Source: CAYNTG01 sp964400105
GTDB lineage: Bacteria; UBP14; UBA6098
NCBI GenBank assembly: GCA_964400105.1
Contig: CAYNTG010000084.1
Location: forward strand, 1-10,026
Reading direction: 5' to 3'
DNA length: 10,026 bases
A program made the position numbers and the translations under genes. Below the pieces are notes generated by a model. That model was not told the origin of the DNA and searched no databases. It saw nothing but the letters and a program-made list of their open reading frames with translations. Positions 1-6,325 of the stretch are shown piece after piece (the first letter of the stretch is position 1; every line of letters begins with the position of its first letter).

Positions 1-47
1 GCGGCGGCGGCAAAGATGGCGAGAATAAAAATCGTTTTGCGGAGCAT
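1..47 (-). CDS. exported protein, N-terminus only (cut by left edge)
   Basis: Reading leftward from an ATG at 47-45, the visible 15 codons give MLRKTIFILAIFAAA. This is a positively charged start followed by a hydrophobic stretch, as in a Sec signal peptide. A perfect Shine-Dalgarno (GGAGG on the minus strand, 57-53) lies 5 nt before the ATG, which fixes the start. The mature protein is outside the window, so function is unknown. It is divergent from rnfC and shares the 48-267 upstream region with it. It occupies the place where rnfB sits in some rnf clusters, but it starts with a signal sequence and is not rnfB. Confidence 0.7.
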   Translation of the reverse strand, partial: MLRKTIFILAIFAAA

Positions 48-78
48 TTCAACCTCCATTCAAACTGTGCTATAAATT

Positions 79-107
79 AATATAGTCGAAATCGCCCCGG
101 CGCGCAA
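79..107 (-). promoter_or_regulatory. possible sigma-70 promoter for the leftward exported protein
   Basis: On the minus strand TTGCGC (107-102) and TATATT (84-79) are separated by 17 nt. The predicted transcription start is about 72, giving a leader of about 25 nt to the ATG at 47. The -10 is good and the -35 is weak, so this is a fit by position and spacing only. Confidence 0.35.
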
Positions 108-203
108 TGGAATATACTTTACCATAAACAAAGCTTTAAACGATATTTACAATTTACCACGAAAATACCCCCCTCTCAACAAACTCAATTCGGCAAATTG
201 CGC

Positions 204-232
204 TTGACCTTTTGCACCCACAAGCCTATAAT
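204..232 (+). promoter_or_regulatory. sigma-70 promoter of rnfC
   Basis: TTGACC (204-209) and a consensus TATAAT (227-232) are separated by exactly 17 nt. Transcription should start near 239, about 29 nt before the rnfC GTG. A small dyad, CAATT-N5-AATTG (186-200), lies just upstream of the -35 and could be an activator site, but it is too short to assert. No other gene lies between this promoter and rnfC, so it probably drives rnfC and the genes up to about 3811. Confidence 0.8.
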
Positions 233-267
233 TCAATGCTTATCTATCGGAAATTAAGGAGCTTATA

Positions 268-1608
268 GTGCCCAGCAGTTTCATCGGAGGCGTCCATCCG
301 CCGGGAAATAAAAGATATAGCGAAGACTGTGCGATAGAGTCTCTTCAGCCACCGGAAATCTTGTTCATTCCACTGTCGCAGCACATCGGTGCACCGGCAA
401 AACCGATCGTCAAAAAGGGAGATCGCGTCCTGCTCGGTCAGACGATCGGAGAACCCGCAGGCTTCGTATCGGCGGCGGTTCATTCCTCCGTTTCCGGGAC
501 GGTAAGGGGTATCGAACTATATCCTCATTCCGTGTCGGGAAAACCGGAACCAACGATCGTTATCGTGAACGACGGCCTCGATGAGCGGGCGGAGGAAATC
601 GCCCCCTTTAAGGAAGATTGGGAGTCGGTCGGGGCGGACAAAATCCGCGAGATAGTCGCCTCGGCAGGCATCGTCGGCATGGGCGGCGCAACCTTTCCGA
701 CGCTCGTCAAACTTTCACCGCCAAAGAACAAAAGAATCGATACGGTTCTTCTCAACGGCGCGGAATGCGAGCCGTATCTGACCGCCGACCATCGCTTGAT
801 GCTCGAATTTCCCGACGATATTATTAAAGGCCTGATACTCATCGGAAAGGCTCTCGGCGATGCCGGAAGGCTCGGCATCTGCATCGAGGCGAACAAGCCG
901 GACGCGATCGAGGTTATGAAAAAACACACCGAAGGAACGAATATTCGGGTTTATCCTTTAAAGGTCAAGTATCCGCAGGGCGCCGAAAAGCAGATGATCA
1001 AAGCGGTTACCGGGCGTGAGGTTCCGAGCGGCGGACTGCCGTTCGACTGCGGATGCTATGTCCAGAACGTCGGCACAGCCAAGGCGATATTCGACGCGGT
1101 CGGCAGGGGAATTCCGCTATATCAAAGGGTTGTAACCGTATCGGGACCGATTATAAATGAGCCTGCCAATTTTATGGTTCGGATCGGCACCCCAGTCTCG
1201 GCGCTTATCGAGGCTTGCGGCGGCACGACCGAACCGGCGACGAAGATCATCTCCGGCGGCCCTATGATGGGCCTCGCCCAATCCACGGACATGGTGGCGG
1301 TTATAAAGGGCACGAGCGCTATCCTGCTTTTTGGTGAGGAAGACACCGAGATCAAAATCGAGCTGCCGTGCATCAACTGCGCAAAGTGCGTCGATGTATG
1401 TCCATCATTCCTTCTGCCAACGCAGATCGCCCGGTTCGCCGAGTTCGAGAATTTCGAGATGGCCGAGAAGATGGGCGCGCTCGACTGCATAGAATGTGGA
1501 AGCTGCGCTTATGTATGCCCGAGCAACCGAAAGCTCGTGCAATATATTCGCCGTGCGAAAAGCGAAATACGGGCTATCAAAGCAAAAAATAGGGAAAAGG
1601 AGCGATAA
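268..1608 (+). CDS. rnfC: Rnf electron transport complex subunit C (RnfC)
   Basis: RnfC is the peripheral NADH-side subunit of the Rnf ferredoxin:NAD+ oxidoreductase and binds FMN, NADH and two [4Fe-4S] clusters. The 446-residue product has the RnfC N-terminal domain (FIGGVHPP at 5-12; the PLSQHIGAPAKPIVKKGD region at 35-52). Next comes the flavin/NADH-binding fold shared with complex I 51-kDa subunits (GMGGATFP 137-144; LNGAECEPY 162-170). Two ferredoxin-like motifs follow: Cys 368/371/374/378 (CINCAKCVDVCP) and Cys 407/410/413/417 (CIECGSCAYVCP). Its length matches the short clostridial and Thermotoga type; the long Ala/Lys-rich tail of enterobacterial RsxC is absent. The GTG start is supported by AAGGAG (256-261) at 6 nt and a consensus promoter. 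The next gene starts 1 nt after the stop, so the two are probably co-transcribed. Confidence 0.97.
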   Translation: MPSSFIGGVHPPGNKRYSEDCAIESLQPPEILFIPLSQHIGAPAKPIVKKGDRVLLGQTIGEPAGFVSAAVHSSVSGTVRGIELYPHSVSGKPEPTIVIVNDGLDERAEEIAPFKEDWESVGADKIREIVASAGIVGMGGATFPTLVKLSPPKNKRIDTVLLNGAECEPYLTADHRLMLEFPDDIIKGLILIGKALGDAGRLGICIEANKPDAIEVMKKHTEGTNIRVYPLKVKYPQGAEKQMIKAVTGREVPSGGLPFDCGCYVQNVGTAKAIFDAVGRGIPLYQRVVTVSGPIINEPANFMVRIGTPVSALIEACGGTTEPATKIISGGPMMGLAQSTDMVAVIKGTSAILLFGEEDTEIKIELPCINCAKCVDVCPSFLLPTQIARFAEFENFEMAEKMGALDCIECGSCAYVCPSNRKLVQYIRRAKSEIRAIKAKNREKER

Positions 1609-1609
1609 A

Positions 1610-2521
1610 TTGAGACTATCCGCAATAATCGAACCGAGAAATATCGTTATGCCGCTCAGAGGCGAGAGCATTGAGGATGTTATTAAAAACCTCGTCGCGG
1701 CTTCGAGCGAGATCGACCGGAACCGAATCGAGGAGATAAGCAAGGAGCTTTTACTCCGCGAAAAACGAGGCGGAACGATGCTTGGACGCGGCGTCTTTTT
1801 CCCGCACGCACGTATCGCCAGCGGCGGAAAGGTGCGCGTCGCATTCGGAATCAGCGATGAAGGGATTCCTCTCGACACACCCGACGGAATCCCTGTAAAA
1901 TTCAGCTTTATGGTCGCCGCGCCATTCGATAAAAACGAGCTTCTTTTAAACTGTCGCGCGGCCTTTTTAAAGCTTTTTCTAACGGGCGATTACGCCGCTC
2001 AAATCCTCGATGCAAAATCCAGAGAGGATGTCTATTCGATCATCCTCGAAAGCGGAATAAACATCACGGAAACGCTTATCGCCGCCGATGTTATGAGCAG
2101 CGATATCATCACGATCTCCCCGAACGAAAAACTTCGCGACATTCTGGACATCATGTTCGGGCACGCCATCGGCACGCTTCCAGTAGTGAACGAAGACCGT
2201 AAGCTCGTCGGCGTCGTAAGCTGCCAGGAAATACTTCGAATGGCGATTCCAAAATTCGTCGATGGCCTGACATCGCTCAGCTTCGTAACAAGCCACAAGC
2301 CATTCGATTATATCCTCGCCCATCGGGACGATATCTCCGCGAAGAATATTATGGAGACGGATTTTCTAAAAGCCCATTCGAAAACGAGCCTGCTGCAAAT
2401 CGCGCACATGTTGACGAGCAGCAACAAACGCTTTGTATATATCACCGATCCGGACAACGACGATCACTTTCTCGGTATAATCGAGCGCCGGGAATTATTA
2501 ACGAAACTACTTGTGTATTAA
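1610..2521 (+). CDS. PTS EIIA-like protein with tandem CBS domains
   Basis: This 303-residue protein begins with an EIIA(fructose/Ntr)-like domain (about 1-155). The phospho-acceptor region reads GRGVFFPHARI (59-69), with His66 where EIIA proteins are phosphorylated. Two CBS motifs follow: about 158-211 (VMSSDIITISPNEKLRDILD, then LPVVNEDRKLVGVV) and about 246-300 (IMETDFLKAHSKTSLLQIAH, then FLGIIERREL). CBS pairs commonly bind adenine nucleotides. I start it at TTG 1610-1612 because AAGGAG (1597-1602) lies 7 nt upstream. An in-frame ATG at 1496 would put 38 residues inside rnfC and has no such support. It follows rnfC by 1 nt. The likely role, inferred from domains and position, is a cytoplasmic regulator sensing phosphorylation and energy state, possibly acting on Rnf or on the exported proteins that follow. 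No transporter IIB/IIC gene is nearby. Confidence 0.85.
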   Translation: MRLSAIIEPRNIVMPLRGESIEDVIKNLVAASSEIDRNRIEEISKELLLREKRGGTMLGRGVFFPHARIASGGKVRVAFGISDEGIPLDTPDGIPVKFSFMVAAPFDKNELLLNCRAAFLKLFLTGDYAAQILDAKSREDVYSIILESGINITETLIAADVMSSDIITISPNEKLRDILDIMFGHAIGTLPVVNEDRKLVGVVSCQEILRMAIPKFVDGLTSLSFVTSHKPFDYILAHRDDISAKNIMETDFLKAHSKTSLLQIAHMLTSSNKRFVYITDPDNDDHFLGIIERRELLTKLLVY

Positions 2522-2555
2522 TACTTTATGTGATTCTTTTAGGAAGTTACTTTAA

Positions 2556-3158
2556 TTGATCTTTAAAAGGCTTTACATACTAATACTAATCTCTTCGGCG
2601 ATAATCGCTCAAGGCCGGCGTGGGGTGAATGCAACCCCGGAGCTACGGATATATCCATTTTTCCGTGTTGTCGAGGGCTATTCCCTGCCATATGTTGACG
2701 ATGTCCGCCAAAATCCATCGCCATATTGGGATATCGGTGCCGGAATGGGGTATGAGAATTTCTCGATCTCCGCCTCGATGCGGGGCCATTTTCTGGCATC
2801 GAGCGCGGACTCCGTCTTCGATTCGGAGACCGAATTGGCAACCGAGGGACATACGGTGATCTTCGCCGGACATGTCGAGGGAAAAGCGGATGTCCGCCCG
2901 GTGCTTTTTGTCGCGGGGATAGATCTCGGAATGATTTGGTTCCGCGAATACGATATTCAAAGGCATTCGTGGAGCCGGTCAGAACTTCCGATAATCGGTC
3001 TGGGAATCGATTTCCGCGTGCCGATCTCCGGCAAGATAATGGCCTGTGCTGGGATAGAGTATATGGCAGCATTTGAGGGTTTCGAGGTCTCGGCGAAGGC
3101 TTATAACTCGATTCAGGCGACGCTCGGATTTGCATATGATGGAGCGTTCATCGAATGA
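2556..3158 (+). CDS. exported protein, probable outer-membrane beta-barrel
   Basis: I do not recognise the family. The 200-residue product starts at TTG 2556, with a modest Shine-Dalgarno (AGGA, 2541-2544) about 11 nt upstream. It opens with a clear signal peptide (MIFKRLYILILISSAIIAQG). The rest is Gly- and aromatic-rich and alternates polar and hydrophobic residues, as in amphipathic strands: YWDIGAGMGYENFSISASM, then ADVRPVLFVAGIDLGMIWF, then a closing run ending LGFAYDGAFIE. This suggests a small beta-barrel or strand-rich periplasmic protein. It lies 34 nt after the EIIA-CBS stop with no terminator between, and it overlaps the next gene by 4 nt (ATGA). It has no known Rnf role. A palindrome-like repeat (2622-2638) lies just after the signal-peptide codons and encodes the RGVNATP segment. 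Confidence 0.75.
   Translation: MIFKRLYILILISSAIIAQGRRGVNATPELRIYPFFRVVEGYSLPYVDDVRQNPSPYWDIGAGMGYENFSISASMRGHFLASSADSVFDSETELATEGHTVIFAGHVEGKADVRPVLFVAGIDLGMIWFREYDIQRHSWSRSELPIIGLGIDFRVPISGKIMACAGIEYMAAFEGFEVSAKAYNSIQATLGFAYDGAFIE
2622..2638. repeat. interrupted copy of the GGGGT-TGCAACCCC dyad
   Basis: GGGGTGAATGCAACCCC here is the core of the 3862-3887 dyad with three extra bases (GAA) in the middle. It lies inside the coding sequence just past the signal-peptide codons, and the 3-nt insertion does not disturb the frame. With the downstream copy it brackets almost all of the two exported-protein genes. Relatedness of the two copies is inferred from 14 shared bases. Confidence 0.45.
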
Positions 3159-3811
3159 GGCGCGCTTCCTTGATATATGCCATCGCGCTTATCGTTGCGT
3201 CGATATGCCTCGCGCAGCCCGTCGAAAGGCCTCCGAGACCGGGCGAGACCGTCAAACGGCAGCCCGAAAACAAGAGGCCGGCTGTCGATCGAGCTTATCG
3301 AAAGATCGATAAGCTGCGCCCCGCGTTCGGTCTGTCCGGCGGCGTGTTTATCATTCCAAAGGGAAGTTTCGCCACGCTTTCCGCCGGAGTGAATTACGGA
3401 CGCTTCGGCCTTGGAGCGGAGCTTAGTTACGCCGATTACGAGCGCGATTTTACCGGATCGAAAAGGAGCTTTGTAAGCCCCGGAGATTCATCGGTCACGG
3501 AGCGAGGAAGCTTCGTTTGTCCGGCGTTCTACGGCGAATACGAGATCGTATCCGGTAAGGTCAAAATCGTTCCGCGAGCGACGATAGGATATTGCGATAT
3601 GACGATAAGACGCTGGTATTCCTCCTCCCCCGACGATAAGTCGCTGTTTTTGCGGGAGAGGTTTGTGAATACATTGGAATTGAACATCGAGTTCCCGATC
3701 GGCCCGGTCGCTGTTGCGGGAACCGTTCAATGGTGGGTAATCAACCCGTGGTTTTTCGTTCATCCAGATTATATGGGGATGTTGGCTGCGGGAATATCGA
3801 TCGGTTATTAG
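3155..3811 (+). CDS. exported protein, probable outer-membrane beta-barrel (partner of preceding gene)
   Basis: The 218-residue product starts at an ATG overlapping the previous stop (ATGA, 3155-3158), so the two genes are translationally coupled. It has a signal peptide (MRRASLIYAIALIVASICLAQ) and then a Pro/Arg/Lys-rich linker (about 22-55). The remaining ~165 residues show repeated amphipathic strands rich in Gly, Tyr and Phe, for example FGLSGGVFIIPKGSFATLSAG and YGRFGLGAELSYADYERDF. It ends MLAAGISIGY, a strand with a terminal aromatic residue, which is the usual signature for BAM-dependent outer-membrane insertion. I recognise no specific family. Together with the preceding gene it probably forms an envelope pair; the link to Rnf is positional only. 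No further gene follows before the rnfD promoter. Confidence 0.75.
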   Translation: MRRASLIYAIALIVASICLAQPVERPPRPGETVKRQPENKRPAVDRAYRKIDKLRPAFGLSGGVFIIPKGSFATLSAGVNYGRFGLGAELSYADYERDFTGSKRSFVSPGDSSVTERGSFVCPAFYGEYEIVSGKVKIVPRATIGYCDMTIRRWYSSSPDDKSLFLRERFVNTLELNIEFPIGPVAVAGTVQWWVINPWFFVHPDYMGMLAAGISIGY

Positions 3812-3861
3812 TGATTCGAACCATTAATACCATTTTCGGTTTGAAACTTTATATATAAGCT

Positions 3862-3887
3862 CAACGAGGGGTTGCAACCCCTTGTTG
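3862..3887. repeat. 26-bp dyad (13-bp arms, no spacer) between the rnfC and rnfD modules
   Basis: The left arm CAACGAGGGGTTG (3862-3874) and right arm CAACCCCTTGTTG (3875-3887) are inverted copies with one mismatch, which would be a G.U wobble in RNA. The inner 16 bp are a perfect palindrome. No T-run follows, so it is a poor intrinsic terminator. It may be an operator, an intergenic repetitive element, or a transcript-end stabilising hairpin. Confidence 0.75.
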
Positions 3888-3919
3888 CATAGCGTATTAC
3901 CGACGTGCAAGTAAAATAT

Positions 3920-3950
3920 TTGTAAAAAATCAATGTGAACATGGTATAAT
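3920..3950 (+). promoter_or_regulatory. extended -10 promoter of rnfD-G-E-A
   Basis: TGGTATAAT (3942-3950) is a perfect extended -10 element. The best -35 is TTGTAA (3920-3925), 19 nt upstream of the -10, which is weak but tolerable given the extended -10. The start should be near 3957, only about 10 nt before the rnfD TTG, so the leader would be little more than the Shine-Dalgarno. This gives the membrane core of Rnf its own promoter, separate from rnfC. Confidence 0.75.
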
Positions 3951-3954
3951 ATAG

Positions 3955-3978
3955 AACGGAGATCCGTTGTCCGACAAC
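3955..3978. promoter_or_regulatory. two overlapping dyads over the rnfD start site
   Basis: AACGGA-GA-TCCGTT (3955-3968) covers the predicted transcription start, the GGAG ribosome-binding site (3958-3961) and part of the start codon. GTTGTC-C-GACAAC (3966-3978) overlaps its end and covers the start codon itself. Both have perfect 6-bp arms. They could be a repressor operator at +1 or weak start-masking RNA structures. No known regulator motif was recognised. Confidence 0.4.
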
Positions 3979-5022
3979 AAATTAATAGTCTCCCAGTCGC
4001 CGCATATCACCAGCGGCGCGGGAACACCTTCCATAATGTGGAATGTCGTTCTGGCGCTGGTTCCGGCCTGGATTATGGGGATATATTTTTACGGTCCGAG
4101 GGCTATATGGCTGACATTGATCAGCATTATAACCGCAGTGGCCACGGAGTCCGCGATTCAAGGCATCCGCAAGGTTCGCGTTACCGCCATGGACGGCTCG
4201 GCGGTTATAACCGGAATGCTCCTCGCGTTCAATGTGCCGCCGGGGGTTCCGTGGTGGATGGTCGTCGTGGGCAGCGCATTCGGCGTCGCTATCGGCAAAC
4301 AGGCATTCGGTGGTCTTGGGCACAACCCATTAAACCCGGCGCTCGTTGGGCGAGCCTTCCTGATGGCGAGCTGGCCGGTGCATATGACGACGGCATGGCT
4401 TACGCCTCGCGGTGGAAGTCTTTCCGGCGCGGTAGGTTTGGATGCCGTGACGAGCGCAACACCACTCACCGTTTTAAAACTCGCACGCACGACGATCCTC
4501 GATACGGAGGCTTTATCGCCGGAGAAAATCTCCGCCGCCCGCGAGGCGGTCGAGGCCATATATAACGCATGGCCGCAGATAGCAATAGGGAATATCGGCG
4601 GTTGTATCGGCGAGGTCAGCGCGGTGGTTATCCTGCTCGGCGGAATCTACCTCATCATCCGGGGCTTCTGCGATTGGCGAACGCCGATTACATATATCGG
4701 CGGGGTCGCCCTTTTCGGTTGGATATTCGGCGGCGTAGATGGCCTCTGTTCTGGCCACATCCTATTCCAGATATTCTCCGGCGGGCTTTTCCTCGGCGCG
4801 TTCTTCATGGCGACTGATATGGTCACGACGCCAATCACGAAAAAGGGGCGCTGGATATTCGGACTTGGATGCGCCTTCTTGACCATCTTCATCCGAAGAT
4901 GGGGCGGATATCCTGAGGGCGTGAGCTACTCGATATTGATAATGAATATCTTTACGCCGATAATCGACCGCCATACGAGGCCGAGGGTATTCGGCGTCAC
5001 AAAAGGTGGTGATAAACGATGA
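3967..5022 (+). CDS. rnfD: Rnf electron transport complex subunit D (RnfD)
   Basis: RnfD is a polytopic membrane subunit of Rnf, homologous to NqrB, carrying a covalently attached FMN. The 351-residue product has the typical start (LIVSQSPHITSGAGTPSIMW, 6-25) and many hydrophobic segments. It has the conserved GHNPLNPALVGRAFL block (118-132) and the flavinylation region AVTSATPL (160-167), in which Thr165 is the expected FMN site. The C-terminal signatures are MATDMVTTP (281-289) and YPEGVSYSILIMN (315-327). The start is TTG 3967-3969, with GGAG (3958-3961) 5 nt upstream. No other initiation codon is compatible with the conserved N-terminus. It ends in an ATGA overlap with rnfG. The cofactor would be attached by an ApbE-type transferase, which is not encoded in this window. 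Confidence 0.97.
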   Translation: MSDNKLIVSQSPHITSGAGTPSIMWNVVLALVPAWIMGIYFYGPRAIWLTLISIITAVATESAIQGIRKVRVTAMDGSAVITGMLLAFNVPPGVPWWMVVVGSAFGVAIGKQAFGGLGHNPLNPALVGRAFLMASWPVHMTTAWLTPRGGSLSGAVGLDAVTSATPLTVLKLARTTILDTEALSPEKISAAREAVEAIYNAWPQIAIGNIGGCIGEVSAVVILLGGIYLIIRGFCDWRTPITYIGGVALFGWIFGGVDGLCSGHILFQIFSGGLFLGAFFMATDMVTTPITKKGRWIFGLGCAFLTIFIRRWGGYPEGVSYSILIMNIFTPIIDRHTRPRVFGVTKGGDKR

Positions 5023-5705
5023 AGGATATAATTCGTCCGGGACTTATCCTCATGGCTTACGGCATCGTGGCCGGTATCGCCCTGGGACTTATCAACTCCG
5101 CCACCGCTCCGAAGATAGCGGAGCAGGAAGAGGCCGCTCGAATGGCGGCCATTCGGGAGGTCTTGCCGGAAGCGATGGTTTTCGATCCGGACACGGCGGG
5201 CGAGATCGAATATCTCACAGGTTACGCCGATGAGGCCGGGACAAAACCGGTTGGATATGTTATTACCGCGCTCGGCAACGGCTTCTCCTCGACGATTCAG
5301 ACGGTGGTCGGTGTCGAAATGGATTTCTCCGTCGAGGCTATCGAGATCGTCTATCAATCGGAGACTCCGGGACTTGGCACCCGTTCGGTCGAGTCGAAAG
5401 AAAAGGGCGAAGAGCCGTGGTTCGAGGTTCAATTCGACGACAAAACGATGTCACAGCTCATTGTCGATAAGGACGGCGGCGAGATCGAATCGATTACCGG
5501 AGCCACGATCACAAGCCGCGCCATCGCGAACTCAGTCGCCAAAGCGATAGATGCGCTTCAAAAGGCGCTTCCCGCTGCAACAGAACCCGATACTTCTTGT
5601 GAAGAAGAGGGCGAAGCGCACTCGCACAGAGGTTGTCCGAATTTTAAAGCACACCATCCAGAGATTTATGATTCGATTAACTCCGCCGAAAAAGAGGTGG
5701 ACTAA
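5019..5705 (+). CDS. rnfG: Rnf electron transport complex subunit G (RnfG), flavoprotein
   Basis: RnfG is the single-pass membrane subunit whose large extracytoplasmic domain holds covalently bound FMN. The 228-residue product has one N-terminal transmembrane helix (about 8-29). An FMN-binding domain follows, with YQSETPGLGTR (112-122) and the flavinylation motif SITGATITS (158-166); Thr163 is the expected FMN-linked residue. The residue four before the TGA of this motif region is Glu157/Ser158, where the ApbE recognition motif often has Asp. After the domain ends (about residue 183) there is an unusual hydrophilic tail of about 45 residues with Cys194, His201, His203, Cys206, His212 and His213, which resembles a metal-binding segment. 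The ATG overlaps the rnfD stop, with AGGTGGTGA (5003-5011) upstream as ribosome-binding site. The stop overlaps the rnfE start by one base (TAATG). Confidence 0.95.
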   Translation: MKDIIRPGLILMAYGIVAGIALGLINSATAPKIAEQEEAARMAAIREVLPEAMVFDPDTAGEIEYLTGYADEAGTKPVGYVITALGNGFSSTIQTVVGVEMDFSVEAIEIVYQSETPGLGTRSVESKEKGEEPWFEVQFDDKTMSQLIVDKDGGEIESITGATITSRAIANSVAKAIDALQKALPAATEPDTSCEEEGEAHSHRGCPNFKAHHPEIYDSINSAEKEVD

Positions 5706-6325
5706 TGAAATTAAAAGGCATTTTTAGCGACCTTACAAAGGGTTTTCTTCTCGAAAACCCGGTGCTGGTGCTCGCATTGGGGCTTTGTCCGACGCTCGCG
5801 GTTACATCGAGCGCGATCAACGGCCTCGGCATGGGGGTTGCTGCGACCTTCGTGCTCGTTATGAGCAACTCGATCATCTCGCTGATAAAACCGCTCGTTC
5901 CGGCGCGGATTCGGATACCGATCTTCATCCTGGTGATCGCGACATTCGTCACGATAGTCAAACTCGTCATGGCGGCATATACCCCCGCCCTTTCAAAATC
6001 ACTCGGCATCTTCATTCCGCTGATCGTCGTCAATTGCATAATCCTCGGTCGCGCGGAGGCATTCGCCAGCAAGCACGGCATTCTTCGTTCCGCCGCCGAC
6101 GGAATCGGCATGGGATTGGGATTTACCGCGACGCTCGTGCTTCTCGGCGCGTTCCGCGAGATTCTGGGAAACGGGACGATATTCGGCGCGAATATCATGG
6201 GGGCAAGCTTCCAGCCAGCGTTGATGATGATCCTGCCTCCGGGGGCTTTTATATCACTCGCCCTGATGGTTGCGGGGTCGCGATGGATTCTCGAAAAAAC
6301 ATCGAAAGGTGGTGGTAGCCGATGA
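5705..6325 (+). CDS. rnfE: Rnf electron transport complex subunit E (RnfE)
   Basis: RnfE is an integral membrane subunit, homologous to NqrD, that with RnfA encloses an intramembrane [2Fe-2S] cluster. The 206-residue product shows about six hydrophobic helices and the family blocks ENPVLVLALGLCPTLAVT (17-34) and VVNCIILGRAEAFASK (108-123). Cys28 and Cys111 are the expected cluster ligands. Length is normal for the family. A purine-rich GAGGTGG (5693-5699) precedes the ATG, which overlaps the rnfG stop by one base. The stop overlaps the rnfA start (ATGA). The C-terminus KGGGSR resembles the RnfD C-terminus KGGDKR because both overlap the same kind of ribosome-binding site for the next gene. 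Confidence 0.97.
   Translation: MKLKGIFSDLTKGFLLENPVLVLALGLCPTLAVTSSAINGLGMGVAATFVLVMSNSIISLIKPLVPARIRIPIFILVIATFVTIVKLVMAAYTPALSKSLGIFIPLIVVNCIILGRAEAFASKHGILRSAADGIGMGLGFTATLVLLGAFREILGNGTIFGANIMGASFQPALMMILPPGAFISLALMVAGSRWILEKTSKGGGSR

Noticed and set aside
1..267. rnfB upstream of rnfC
   Set aside because: The only gene there is divergent and its N-terminus is a signal peptide, and the rnfC promoter lies directly before rnfC.
1496..1609. Upstream in-frame ATG as start of the EIIA-CBS gene
   Set aside because: It would place 38 residues inside rnfC, including the codons of its second Fe-S motif, with no ribosome-binding site. TTG 1610 has AAGGAG at 7 nt and gives the expected EIIA N-terminus.
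3862..3887. Intrinsic terminator after the barrel genes
   Set aside because: The stem is strong but the downstream sequence (CATAGCG) has no U-run.
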